Source of the DNA: Linum tenue | Lineage: Eukaryota > Streptophyta > Magnoliopsida > Malpighiales > Linaceae | Assembly (NCBI GenBank): GCA_946122785.1 | Contig: CAMGYJ010000005.1 | Coordinates: forward strand, 86,360,547-86,424,546 | Direction: 5' to 3' | Length of the DNA stretch: 64,000 nt | Part shown: positions 32,960-43,932 of the stretch, piece after piece | Numbering within the stretch: position 1 is the stretch's first letter | Layout of the letters: the number at the start of each line of letters is the position of its first letter | The notes under the pieces: generated by a model | The model's input: the letters and a program-made list of their open reading frames with translations, nothing else | Database searches by the model: none | Told to the model about the DNA's origin: nothing | Program-made: the position numbers and the translations under genes

Positions 32960-33461
32960 ATGACCAGTCGAGTTAGGAAAATCGCCAACCAAGGTTCATC
33001 CTCTTCTGGTTCGCTCAAACATGAAGCCCATAAGATGCAAAGTCCACAAAACCCCTTGAGTTGTCACCACTTCTCGCACATACGACAATCCTAGAAGATT
33101 GTTTTATTCATGCTCGTTTTGGAAGGATGAAGAGAAGAACTGTCGCTTTGTTCGCTGGGTTGATGCAGCGACAAAAAGCGACTTTAAGCTTGATGGACTT
33201 ATGGAAGAGAATGAGCAGCTGAAGTCGACATTGGAGGCACTTGAAGGGCGGCTTCGTAAGGCATAAGAGAAGGAAAATAAGAGGAAACAACAGAAGTTGG
33301 AAATGCTTGAAGACTTGACGAAGTTGACCGAGATCAGTTCAGCTAGTTTTGGTGAATTGCAAAGTATGAGAAATGCGATTTGTGTGCTACAAAAATGGCT
33401 AACTGTCTGTGTAATATTTGTAGTCATGGTCCTTTATGTTTTGATGCTTGTCCAATTGTAA
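32960..33461 (+). pseudogene. GRF-type zinc-finger protein ORF inside the MULE
   Basis: Starts ATG at 32960 (MTSRVRKIANQGSSSSGS). One frameshift near 33086 separates a Cys/His stretch (LSCHHFSHI) from NPRRLFYSCSFWKDEEKNCR and FVRWVD. This is the core of a GRF zinc finger (N-x-RR-x-F-Y-x-C ... C-x-F-x-x-W). A charged coiled coil follows (LDGLMEENEQLKSTLEALEG...), broken by one TAA. Then comes a C-terminal hydrophobic anchor (VCVIFVVMVLYVLMLVQL) before the stop at 33459-33461. The length without the breaks is about 165 residues. It lies between the MULE end and the transposase 3' end, on the opposite strand. GRF fingers bind nucleic acid in other proteins; a role in transposition is only a guess. 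Confidence 0.65.
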
Positions 33462-33879
33462 GCTTGTTGAACTGTAAGCTTCATGTCTAATTTGTGTAAT
33501 TTTCGATGAAATCAAAGAACTGCTCTATTATGGTGCCTTATTTCCTTCATGTTTTCATGCTCTTTGATTGAAGCTTAACTGGGACAAACATATACAATTT
33601 CATTCATTCACAAACATAATCTATTTTATCATTCAAACATGTCCAAACCATTAACAAAAGGGGTAATACCGTAGTTTAGGATTGGGTTCATTTCCAGACC
33701 ATGTACAAAAGGGAGAATCCTAATGTGGATCTGCTTTACATACTTCTTCCTACACTCCAATGAATCACAAGGATCCGTAACATGCACATAGAACGTACAA
33801 AAAAGGGAGTCTTATCTATTACAAAACATATATATCTACTTCCTAACATAACATCTACTTCCTAATATAGCATCTTTTG
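33462..33879. other. MULE internal non-coding DNA between convergent ORFs
   Basis: AT-rich, no domain. Presumably the shared 3' flank of the GRF ORF and the transposase relic. Confidence 0.45.
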
Positions 33880-34445
33880 ACTTCCTAAGGCGACTCTGGT
33901 TGAGTAGTGGGAGGCTATGTTGTATTGATAGGAGGCAGGTCTGGTTTTGTTGCTCGTACACCACTAGGTGATGGAACTCTGGTGCTGAGCTGCAAAACAC
34001 GAGGATCTTCATATTAAGAATAGAGTGCACAACAAGGTCTTACAAACAATAAAGACAATTTGTGTTACATACCCCTTGCATACATATTTCCAGTATCCAT
34101 GCATACATGTTTCCAGTATCCATGTCAATGTTGTTCCAATACCTTGCATGCATGTCAATGTATGTTCTAATACCTTGCATAGCCCTTCTCATTTAATGAT
34201 CAGTTACTCTTCTACTACTCGAGCCTATATGGGGAGCCTATACACGTTCATACATGACTATCATTATTTCATTTATTCATCATTCATTCAATGCATTGCA
34301 TTCTTTATGCTCACATAGTTAAAAGATGGTTACCTGAATTCCTACAACCAGCGGGCAACATCTTCCATTATGGTGCTCGGATCTACACTTGGAGCAACAC
34401 CCCTTCTTCCTTTTTCGTGGATGTTGTAAAATACAACATTAAGAA

Positions 34446-36025
34446 TGATTCGGGCCTAATTCCACATATTTTTCCCCCGTTTGCTTAGATGTTTGTGTCA
34501 AATTCGCTCATTAGAGGTTGGTTTTACGCGAGGTTCTGCGTGTTTGAGTGCTTTTCAGGATTTAATAGGTGGAACCAGCCTCGGAGTCGAAGGATTGGTG
34601 AAAAGGATCGAAAACCGGGAGAAGAGGTGAAAAAACGCAAGTTCACGGCTAAAGGCAGGAGTTCACGGTTGCGCAAGAGCGTGAAGAAGAGGAGTAGACC
34701 ATGAAGCGCAGGGTGTCCAGAGCCAACTCGAAGGTTACTGACGCAAGGCGAGTTCACGGTCACTAAGACCGTGGACACAAGCAGTTGCCCGTAAACTGCC
34801 GTGATCGATGCAGAGCGTTTTGGCGCAAGGCGTGAGTTCACAGACGCGTTTGAGAGTTCCCGGCCTTGAACTCAGGCCGTGAACTCAGCTCCTCTCATGT
34901 TTAAAAGCTAAGCTGCAAGGACAGAGAAGGGTGGAGCCACTTTTTGTGAGAGAAACACTTCTTATACATTTTAGAGAGAGAACCAGAACCAACAGAGAAG
35001 AAGGAGTTAGGGCTTGGCTCCAAAGGAGGTTTTGGGAAGATTTCCCCAAGGAAATCCCAACTCAAGGTTGAAGAAGAGAGGAGGCATCCCCACAAGATGA
35101 TTTCCACCTTTTTCTCCTTTGTTCTTCCCACTTCTTCCATGGAGTAGTCCTCCTCCCACTTGGGTGTAGTGAAACCTTAAACCCTACTATGTAGTTTTCT
35201 TGTATGTGGTTTGAATGATTGATATTGGGCATTGTTTAATTTAATGGTTGAGGTATTTTCACCATGATTTGCCATGCTTATGCTTAGAAACTTAGGGGTT
35301 GTGCATATTTTGTGCTTAGCATCCTAGGGTTGTGCATATTTTGTGCTTAGCATCCTAGCGTTGTGCATAATCGTGCTCAGCACCCCTAAGTTTGTGCATT
35401 AGGTGCTAGTAATCTAACTTGCCAACTTAGCCTAGTTTAGAGAGGAAAATCCCCCTTTTAAGGGAGAATAAATTGAGTTGGTTTTCCTTCCGCTTTCCAA
35501 GCCACCTAAACTAGGTCGAGTTAGGGCAATCCTCAATATTGAATTGAACAAGTCGATTAATCGTGGTTAAACCGTCCGACCTTAGAGTTGAGTGAGGAAG
35601 TAAGCCGATTATAGATTGTTTAAACCGAGAGGGTTGAGTGACACGACCTTTCATCCTCACCTCGGTTTAGAAATCGAGACTGTGGTCCCCGACCACATAC
35701 GCTTTCCTCTGCGGTTCACGATTAACGTGCCCAAGGCAATCGTTCCATCCCACGTAGCATAATAGCGGTTTAGGGGGAAGCGAAACCCAAGTGACTTTCC
35801 CATAAAAGAGTTTTCAAACCAATTTACTCTTGCTTTCTTTCATTTAAATTGGCAAACCTTTAAACCAAAGTTTTATCGCTAGATAATGATGTTAACAACC
35901 GAAGTAGGGGTAGACGGACCGGTCCGGGTCGATATATAGATACTTGCCATATACTACACCCGATTAGAGTTTAAAAACTTGGGCTCTAATTGGGGTTTAA
36001 TTGTAGTGTAGATTCGAGCAAGTCA
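34446..36025 (+). repeat. Element B 5' LTR
   Basis: 1,580 bp, TGATTCGGGCC...AGCAAGTCA. It has a duplicated TTGTGCATATTTTGTGCTTA unit at about 35301-35360. It also carries a segment at about 35040-35099 that the 3' copy lacks. Confidence 0.9.
34636..34908 (+). promoter_or_regulatory. Element B 5' LTR palindrome cluster and TATA-like box
   Basis: Contains GTTCACGGTCACTAAGACCG, CTGCCGTGATCG, GTTCACAGACGCG, GTTCCCGGCC and AGGCCGTGAACTC, then GTTTAAAAGC at about 34899-34908. Confidence 0.6.
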
Positions 36026-36031
36026 AGTTTT

Positions 36032-36049
36032 TAGCGCCGTTGTCGAGGA
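36032..36049 (+). other. Element B decayed primer-binding site (tRNA-Asp)
   Basis: TAGCGCCGTTGTCGAGGA against the ideal TGGCGCCGTTGCCGGGGA. The three changes are all G-to-A or C-to-T. The six-base AGTTTT spacer after the LTR is kept. Confidence 0.85.
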
Positions 36050-36158
36050 CAACGATCTTTTATTCTGAAAAAGTTGTTGGTTGTTAATCTAGCTTTTAAT
36101 TTCAAGTGTCGCAAGTGTGTGTGTTCTTTGCTTTGTCTAGACTTGGTGTTTTCCGATA

Positions 36159-37560
36159 GTGTGTAGGAGGTGCATGACCTGGAGCAACCCGACGCCCTTG
36201 CTACCACTTGACGAGGACATAAACCGGACTCTCCGACTCCTGGCAAAGGAGAGAGAGCTAGCCGAGGCTAGGAGAAGGTGTGAAAGAGGGGGACAACAAT
36301 CGGGTCCCGGTGTTAGTGAAGAAGTGGAAGTTCAGCCCATCATTGAAGAGGAAATGGCGAGGAACCAAAGGCAAGATGGAGCCGCTCAAGCCCGCCATAT
36401 GAATGAGGAGGCGGGAGAAGAAGGAGCCCCGAGGACGATGGGGTACTACATGGCCCCAATGTCGGCGGACATTCAATCGCCGATCCTACATCCTCCGGTG
36501 GTGGCAAACAATTTCGAGATCAAGCCGGCTTTGGTGACTATGATACAAAGTAATGCTCTCTTCCACGACCATGAGAGCGATTCACTAAGAGTGCACGTGT
36601 AGAGATTCTTGGAGCTCGCGGGAAGCTTGAAGATTAATGGTGTGCCGGCTGAGTCTTTGCAACTAAGGCTTTTCCCATACTCACTCTCGGGAAGGCACTT
36701 AGGTGGCTAAACAACCACCCACCTCGGTCCATCACCTCATGGGACGACCTCCTCAACAAGTTTATGGCTCGTTATTGCCCGCCTTCGAAGACGGCAGAGT
36801 GGAGAAAAAAGATTACACATTTCGAGCAAGAAGAGGACCAAACCTCGAGGGATGATTGGGAGAGGTACTTCGATTAATTTCTTCAGTGCCCCCACCACGG
36901 GTTTGAGGAACAATTTCAGATTGAAACCTTCTACGAATTCCTAATGCAAGAAGATAAGATCCTCATCGACTCTTTATGTCAGGGGAAGTTAATGAATTTG
37001 GCTCTGCCCCAAATTACCGAGATCCTAGAAGACATGGCCCTTAAGGGGTATGATTGAGGGTTGACTCGAAGTGGAAGAATAAGAAATGAAAGGGGAGTGA
37101 GAAGCGAGGGAGCGAGTGCTCCGCTAGAGGCAAAGTTGGATAAGTTGCTTGAGGTTATGCTTGAAGATAAAAGGCAAGGAAAATTGGCGGTAATGTCGTG
37201 GGACTGGTGCTCGAGTACTAGCCACGAGATAGCAGAGTGCCAAGCAATGAAGGAGGCAACCACTCTGGAGGAGCAAGTCAACTTTGTGGCAAATGCTAGG
37301 GTCTCCGAAGCCATCAAGCGAGCCTTCAAAGTTTGGAGGTGCAAATCGGCAACCTTGCCGGTATCCTCACCGAGAGACCCAAAGGAGTCCTACCTTCCCA
37401 AACCGTGGTGAACCCCAAAGATCAAGCCGGGGTGAATGCACTTCAAGTGAGGAGTGTGAAGGTGGTTCCGGAGGTCGCCACAGGAGAAGAAATATAGAAG
37501 GAAGAGTCCAACAAGGAAGAGACCACCCCGAAAAGGAGAGAGAAGAAGCCCTCGAGGAAT
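36159..37560 (+). pseudogene. Element B gag relic
   Basis: Starts MCRRCMTWSNPTPLLPLDED, then INRTLRLLAKERELAEARRR. The gag core is recognisable (MGYYMAPMSADIQSP, NNFEIKPALVTMIQ, then in other frames FLELAGSLKINGVPAESLQL). Frame breaks occur at about 36600, 36700 and 37050. The zinc knuckle region reads SWDWCSSTSHEIAEC: the first Cys ligand is now Trp. It runs on into an Arg/Glu-rich linker. Not functional. Confidence 0.75.
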
Positions 37561-38188
37561 GAGAGGAAGGTGGCAAGCAAGGCATTGCCGGAGGATGGAT
37601 ATGTGCCACCTCTTCCTTATCCCACAAGGATGTACAAGGAGAGGTTGGACAACGAGTATGGAGGGTTCATGGAAATGCTACACAACCTCTACCTCAACGT
37701 CCCATTCCTCGAAGCCATGGCGCAAATGCCAAGATATGCCAAGTACCTCAAGGGATTCCTCATCAAGAAGCCAAGGCTTGAAGGCCTCGCCAATGCGAAT
37801 CTTAGGCGAGGAGTGCTCGGCTTTCCTCCTCGATCGCTTGCCCAAAAAGCGGTCCGAACCAGGTAGCTTTACTATCCCTCTTGATATTGGTGATCACCAT
37901 ATAGACAATGTCTTGGCGAACCTAGGAGCTAGTGTGAATGTGATGCCCTACAAGCTTTTCAAAAAGTTAGAAGTAGGTGAACTTAAGACCTCTAAGCTTA
38001 GCATCACCTTAGCCGACCGTTCGGTCATTAGCTCGAGAGGTATACTGGAGGACATGATGGTGAGAGTGGGCAAGTTTTACTATCCGACCGATTTCGTGAT
38101 TCTCGACATAAGCGAGGACTCGGATATGCCCCTCATCCTCGGTCGTCCCTTTCTTGCAACCACCAAGGCATTGATAGATGTTAATTAG
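37559..38188 (+). pseudogene. Element B protease relic, cut by element C
   Basis: Reads GSFTIPLDIGDHHIDNVLAN, then LGASVNVMPYKLFKKL, and DMPLILGRPFLATTKALIDV. This is the retropepsin-like domain of Athila elements. The catalytic Asp of D-L-G-A-S is Asn here (GAC to AAC). The frame ends six bases before element C begins. The RT that should follow is absent after C. Confidence 0.75.
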
Positions 38189-38193
38189 GGAAC

Positions 38194-39596
38194 TGACAAG
38201 CTAAAACACAACACTAAACTGCGACCAAGTGTAATCGCAGTCCGGAAATGCAGACTAGTGGCAAGTTATATTTTCCAACCCGGGGTCTAGATCTACTGCC
38301 TACTCCGTGATTATCTATTATCTAGCAAACTAAGTCGAGTGATTGTGATTTTAAGCAAAAGCAGTAAGAAAGTAGGAAATGGTTCAAAGTTCTTTAGCAA
38401 GGGAAGAGTCACTCGGGAATGAGTCCGCCTAGCTCCTTAGTTAGGTCAAGGTTGTAATTACCCTGGGTTGATTAACTGTTGATTAAACTGTGGAAGATCC
38501 GACAGTAGCTTGGAATCTCTTAAGTTGACCACGCCCTCTCAGGCAGATTGACCGGCAGGCGACTAGCCTTCACCGGTATAGACTGCTGAAGTAATAAACG
38601 CAGAACTCCACTACTAGAATTGGATTCAAGTACAAAGCAGTAAATCGATTAAATCTCGTATAACCAATCTAACACTACCGATTGATGAAGCTATAACAAC
38701 CTAATCAGATTCTATCTTTCTCAGGTTGCAACAGAAATCAAGAAAATATGATCAGGCTTCAATTGACTCAATGAATCATTCATCAATCAATTAAAATCAA
38801 TCAATATATCAATCCAAAGTTATTACAATCAAGATCCCTAACACATGGAACTAGGTTTCTTCATACCCAAGTGAGAGAAGGCTCTACTCCATAGAGAGAG
38901 AGAGGAAAACAGAAATCAGAGCAGTCATACTCCTAAAGATGGGGATACTCTACTCTAGGATGTTGATCTTCTCTCATGGGGATGCAATCTGGGCTTCAAT
39001 GGTGAGAAATCCACTCCAAATAGCTCCTAGGGTTTGTTCTTCACACTTTCTCTCTTTAAAGCTCAGTTTTTTGCTAAAAAACTCGATCCCTCTCCAAAAG
39101 ACCCGAAATTGGGTTAAAACCCAGAATTTCCCGACTACACGGCCAGGCCACACGACCGTGTAGAAATCCCAGCTGCACGTGTGGATATGTAAAACTCCGC
39201 GTTTCACTTAAGTGGTTTCATGCACGTCACACGGCCAGAACTGCACGGCCGTGTGAAATCTCGGCCTGCCCGTGCAACATCTCTGTGACTTCCACACGAC
39301 CTAAAGGGACCCGGTACACGGCCAGTGTGGTTTGCCCGCGCAAAAGAATTCCACACGGCCACGCCACACGGCCGTGTGGCTGTTAGTTTGGCCGTGTGGT
39401 TTCCTCAGCTTCTCGCCAAACGTTCAATCTTCGTCTAATCGATTCCGAACTCGTTCCCAAACCTCCATTCACGTACTAGGACCTGAAATATCACAAACAA
39501 GAACAACCTAGCGTGAAATCGGCCTAAGATACGAGAAATGAAGCTCGAACGATATAAGAATGGTGGACAAAAACATGTGTATATATCAAGTCATCA
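38194..39596 (-). repeat. Element C 3' LTR
   Basis: 1,403 bp, TGACAAGCTAAAACACAACA...AAGTCATCA. Closely related to D's LTR (shared GCTAAAACACAACAC start, CCGGCAGGCGACTAGCCTTC block), but diverged enough to be another family. Confidence 0.85.
39125..39412 (-). promoter_or_regulatory. Element C LTR palindrome cluster
   Basis: CCACACGGCCGTGTGG (39364-39379), TGCACGGCCGTGTGAA, CACACGACCGTGTAG, CACACGGCCAGAAC and further half sites. A weak TATA-like GGTTTTAACC follows on the minus strand at 39112-39121. Confidence 0.6.
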
Positions 39597-39637
39597 AATT
39601 CCCCCACACTTAACCGTTTGCTTGTCCCCAAGCAAAC
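39597..39637 (-). other. Element C PPT2 with adjacent hairpin
   Basis: Minus strand hairpin arms GTTTGCTTG/CAAGCAAAC (39616-39637), then GGTTAAGTGTGGGGGAATT, then the LTR starting TGATGACTTG. Confidence 0.8.
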
Positions 39638-40994
39638 CAATTCAGATACAAGGTAAGCTCAACAACATTTCAATCATACCAACTTTGGGGGCATATCATA
39701 TACGCACAGAACACGTGAATCATACTGCCTTTTGATCATTGACATATGACAACTTCAACAACAACCTAGACAACCACCGCATAGGACATTCGAGTGCAGC
39801 AAAAAGAGGAATCCTTTTTGTTCACCAACCAACATAGACTCGACTGAACAATTAACCGAGACGGTCATCGCATGCATCAAACTCAAGACGTCAGGATCAA
39901 GACCGAGCCATCTAGGTCCTCACCGGGGTAAAGAGCATAAAGAACAAGGAAATGAAACATTCACTCTCGACCAGTGGGGTCAGGACAATTTGATGCGAAA
40001 AATGTGCATGATTATTCTCTCTAATCCTAACGTCTCTTCACCATGATGGCAGCCTCTAAATGTTAGAGTCACATAAGGGATGTCACCACTAACTAATCCG
40101 GAGGTCTTAGAAACAGGTTCAAGTGACTGGCTAGGGTCTTGGACATGGGGAAAAAGCCTTTTAGGTGGTGGAAGTATTCATAGCATAAGGTTTCACAGTT
40201 CCAAACCCAACACATTCACAGCCACTCAAACCCCTTACTTTCTTTCTGCCATTCTGCATTACTCAAATTCTTTAGAGCACCAGAGCGAAGGAGGTCACAA
40301 TAATTTTAGTATTTCTAAGCCAGACTGCTAAGAAAACACTACTTAATGAGCATGATTCAGATTTTGGTAGTGGCTCTCTTTTGCTTTCATTCATTTTTTT
40401 CATTTCATTTCCTGAGAGAACCACCACCTCTGCACATTTTTCAATACATGCCCAACTTTTAAGCACTACCTCCAACCCTCACATTATTTTTAGCAAAAAC
40501 CACTTTGTGGAACCTTCTAAGAGATACAAAAGGGTGATTTTCCATTGTAGACCGAAAGAAAGGAAATTACACGGCTCAAAGGGGCTGACTAGGAGGTATA
40601 ACACACCAGGACGGTCAATTTGGTCGTGGGCTATTCCTTTGCCTCCATCATCTTAGCTAGTGACAACGTGAATGCTACACATCATGGAAGAGGGATCTAT
40701 CGCACAAGAAAGAAACGAGTAGGCTCAAATCTCACATGGCTACCTATATGATATATCTCTCATTCTAATTCCCTGAACTAGATGCATAAACGACTGTCAA
40801 GAGGAAGTGATCAATCTAAGTCACAATTGGTAAGCAAACAGTTGAAAAACTGAACCCCTACACAACTCTACTGCACGTCTCATTCATCAATATAGGTTGT
40901 CCTAGTCACAATCCAGTTGTCATGCATCAATTCGAAAGCCATTCGATTCACCAATCAAACCCACAATGCCAATATGATCATGCAAACATCAGTA

Positions 40995-41130
40995 CTTGGA
41001 GCCCTCAAATCTCGAGATATGGACATCGGACTAGGCTCCAAGCACACATACATAGATTCCAACCAATACAAAGCCCCCCCCCCCCCACACACACACACAC
41101 TTAAGTTAGACATTGCCCTCAATGGAGCAG
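40995..41130 (-). other. Element C PPT1 and conserved hairpin
   Basis: Minus strand: CTCCATTGAGGGCAATGTCT, AACTTAAGTGTGTGTG and a G-run (41075-41088). Hairpin arms CTTGGAGCC/GGCTCCAAG at 40995-41042. Confidence 0.7.
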
Positions 41131-41423
41131 AGGTAAGGACAAGGGGAACGATGTTACCGTAAGGAAAGACTACGAGGGATTGGAAGTGGACCGGTCAGCG
41201 GGGGACAAACGGGACGATGGAACAATTCTGCATGAAGGGAACAAAAAGAACACACTAGCACATTGTGCGTTAGGGATCAGAGTTAGCCCAGATGGCCACA
41301 AAACGGACAATCCACAAAATAAATAAAAAACACACAAAAGACTCAGTTCAAGCTCTGCACACACATGGAGCAAACAAGAAAAGTCCAAAACAAAAACACA
41401 CTCGAAGGGGCGACGAGTATAGA

Positions 41424-42718
41424 CTACTCGTCGCCAAGGTTGTCGAGGTCGATGTCCTCCCAGGGAGTCCTCCAGGCTGGCTGCTCGCCGGTATCAGCTG
41501 GAGCAGGTGCTGCTGGACATCCTACATACGACGAGCCCGTCCACTCTCCCTCTCGATGTGAGCAAGGGTCACCCCTACTGGGCTTCCATGCGGCCGAGGC
41601 GCTCATCGTATGCAGCCGTCCTGGTGTTATACTCGGCCTGGTGAGCCGAGTACTGCTGCTGGAACTGGAGATGATGCTGAGGAGCTGCTGATTCAGGAGA
41701 TTCAGCTGCTGGAACTGGTGAGTGAAGTAGTCTCCTGGGATGGGGAAATGTGGAGCTATCACCCCCATGCTCATATGTGGTCTGGTAAGGGGCGGTATGG
41801 GCGGCAACAGCGTCCACATCATCGGGGTGGACATCCTCAGTGGCAGCATCCTCAGGAACTGCGGGCTGATCCTCCGTAGGGAGGGGTGGAGTAGGAAACC
41901 CCTCAATCCTCTTGACGCCACGCTCGACTCGCAGCAGGTGCATCTTCGAGATTGTGTCTTATCCGAAGACACAAGTGCCCCCTGCTCTGTGCAACCTTGA
42001 TAGAGGATCTGGAAATAGGCTGCTAGGCGAGTGATGAGTGGGGTGCAGTGGAGGGTCCCCAGAGTAATAACACTCTTGTCCAGAGTCCTTGCCACCACAG
42101 AACCCAGGTGGAGATCATGGTTCGCCGTGCGGATGGAGTGAAGTACATGGACCGCCTGGTCTGGGTGCTGGCACTTTCCCCAACTGGAGTGAAGGACTTT
42201 GCGAGCAAGTGGTGGAGTATGCGATTCTCGAGCTGCAAGGTGCTAGCCTTCGTCCGTGCCGTTTGGAAGGGGTCTTGACCGGCCTGAGCTAGCCGGGTGT
42301 ACAAAGCCTTGAAGGATAACCGTCTGGATTAGTGAGCTCGGTGACATAATCCTTGTCATTGTCCATGTCGAGGTTGAGAGCGACCTCTAAGTCATGGTAG
42401 CTCATGGAGCGGGGCTCACCGCCTAGCCGAACTTGACGGCTTCGTTGTTCGCCAGTCGGTGGTCTCTTCGTGCCGAAGGTCGTGTAGAACTCTAGCACCA
42501 GCTCGTGGTAGACCTTCTCGCGCACAGACAACAATCGGGCCATGTGCGGTGGTGGCAATAGCGAGGAAGTGCTTGTAGCAATTCACCTTCTCAAACTCCC
42601 TCCTGGACCAATAGTGATGCCTCCCAAACTTAGCTGCCAGGACGCGCTTAAAGCGATCCTTGTGGGGGCCCATCTTCAAATCACGGATAAACCAATGCTT
42701 AAGATCTGGTTTCGACAT
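41424..42718 (-). pseudogene. Element C ORF2 (plant transposon protein-like)
   Basis: Starts MSKPDLKHWFIRDLKMGPHK at 42718. Frameshifted pieces follow: MARLLSVREKVYHELVLEFY with TTFGTKRPP, then RTLDKSVITLGTLHCTPLIT with RLAAYFQI, and a Gln/Ser-rich tail ending near 41424 (EDIDLDNLGDE). The VLEFYTTF motif corresponds to CVEFYSTF in A and B. Its function is unknown, and there are at least three frame breaks. Its upstream module (43521-43760) suggests separate transcription. Confidence 0.6.
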
Positions 42719-43520
42719 GGTCTACAAGAAAGCAAACCAAAGTGGAGCCAAAATAGCCATAGGAACGGTCAATCACACCCCCACACTTTAGAACAGAAAA
42801 CAGCGAACCATAGTTTCATCCATAGTTCGGGGTGAAATAACTTGAACAAATGGGCGCAATCAAGGCAGGGGTGCACATTCACAATAAAGTAGGAAACTTA
42901 AGGTTCACATCCATATCAAACACACCATCAAAACACATCATTAAGGGCCCAACGGGCTCCCACAACAAGGTATGAAAAACTGCCATTTCATCGAACACCT
43001 TGTGTGCACTTTTAAGTTAAGCAAAGAATGGGCAAATTCCTAGCACAAGGTCTCAATCAAGCAAGGGGAAACATTGCCCAACACAATCCACCCAAAAACC
43101 AAGCCTTCCCCTCAATTAATTTCAATCGAATGGCAAGATTCAATGAAGTTCTCTAAATACACACACTAACATCCAATTCTCCACAAATTCACAAGGTAAA
43201 GGGCAAAATCAAACCTGGAGACACAAGTAGAGGTGTAGGGGGTGATGAGGGGAAGGAAATGGAGTCGACGAAATTCCAAAATTCTGCCCGGAAAGTGCTC
43301 GTCGGAGCCTCGCCGAAAATCGCTCCGGTGAGCCAAACCGGCCCAAATTGCCCCAAAATCAAGGGAAAGGCCGAAAAAGAGGAGGGAAGGTTGGGTATGG
43401 TGTTGGTTTGGTGAGAAACCGACCAAAAATGGAAGTAAAATCACCAAAAAAGGTGAAAGGTCGCGGTTTACCGACAAGGGGGAGAGGTTTCCGCGAGGGA
43501 GAAGGGGTTTTCTGGCTTAC

Positions 43521-43760
43521 ACGGGCCGTGCAACAGCTTTTATAGCCGCACGGGTCGCCACTCGGGCAGGTCCACACGGCCGTGTGGAGCAGATTGTGCC
43601 CGTGTGGCGCCGAGAATTCCACAAGGGCTGGCCGAGGTTGTCACACGACGTGTAGCGACCCCCTTCTGCCGTGTGGAAATTCCAGGGGCTTCACACAGCC
43701 AAAGGGCAATTCCACGTGGCCGTGCAGAATTTAGGCCTGGCCGTGTGGAATTCCAGAGCC
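43521..43760 (-). promoter_or_regulatory. Element C internal promoter-like module upstream of ORF2
   Basis: CCACACGGCCGTGTGG (43571), CACGTGGCCGTG, GCCCGTGTGGCG, GCCGTGTGGAAATTCCA and CACACGACGTGTAG crowd 43545-43760. On the minus strand they are followed by the TATA box CTATAAAAGC (43536-43545). The same CACACGGCC type occurs in C's LTR. Confidence 0.65.
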
Positions 43761-43868
43761 CCGGTTTCGACCTGTTTTCACGCAAAAGCGACATTCGAAC
43801 CTTGGACAACACTTCAAGACTCAAAAAACAAAAATTAAAAAGAAAAAGAAAAGGAAATGCAAACCTAG

Positions 43869-43885
43869 GTGGGTTGCCTCCCCAC
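43869..43885 (-). other. Conserved stem-loop after gag-pol, element C
   Basis: GTGGGTTGCCTCCCCAC followed by AAGCGCTT. Compared with A and D, both arms have changed together (GTTGGG/CCCAAC to GTGGGG-type pairing), so pairing is maintained. Confidence 0.65.
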
Positions 43886-43932
43886 AAGCGCTTATTTACC
43901 GTCTATTAGTTGGACGCCAGTAGAGGAACTAA

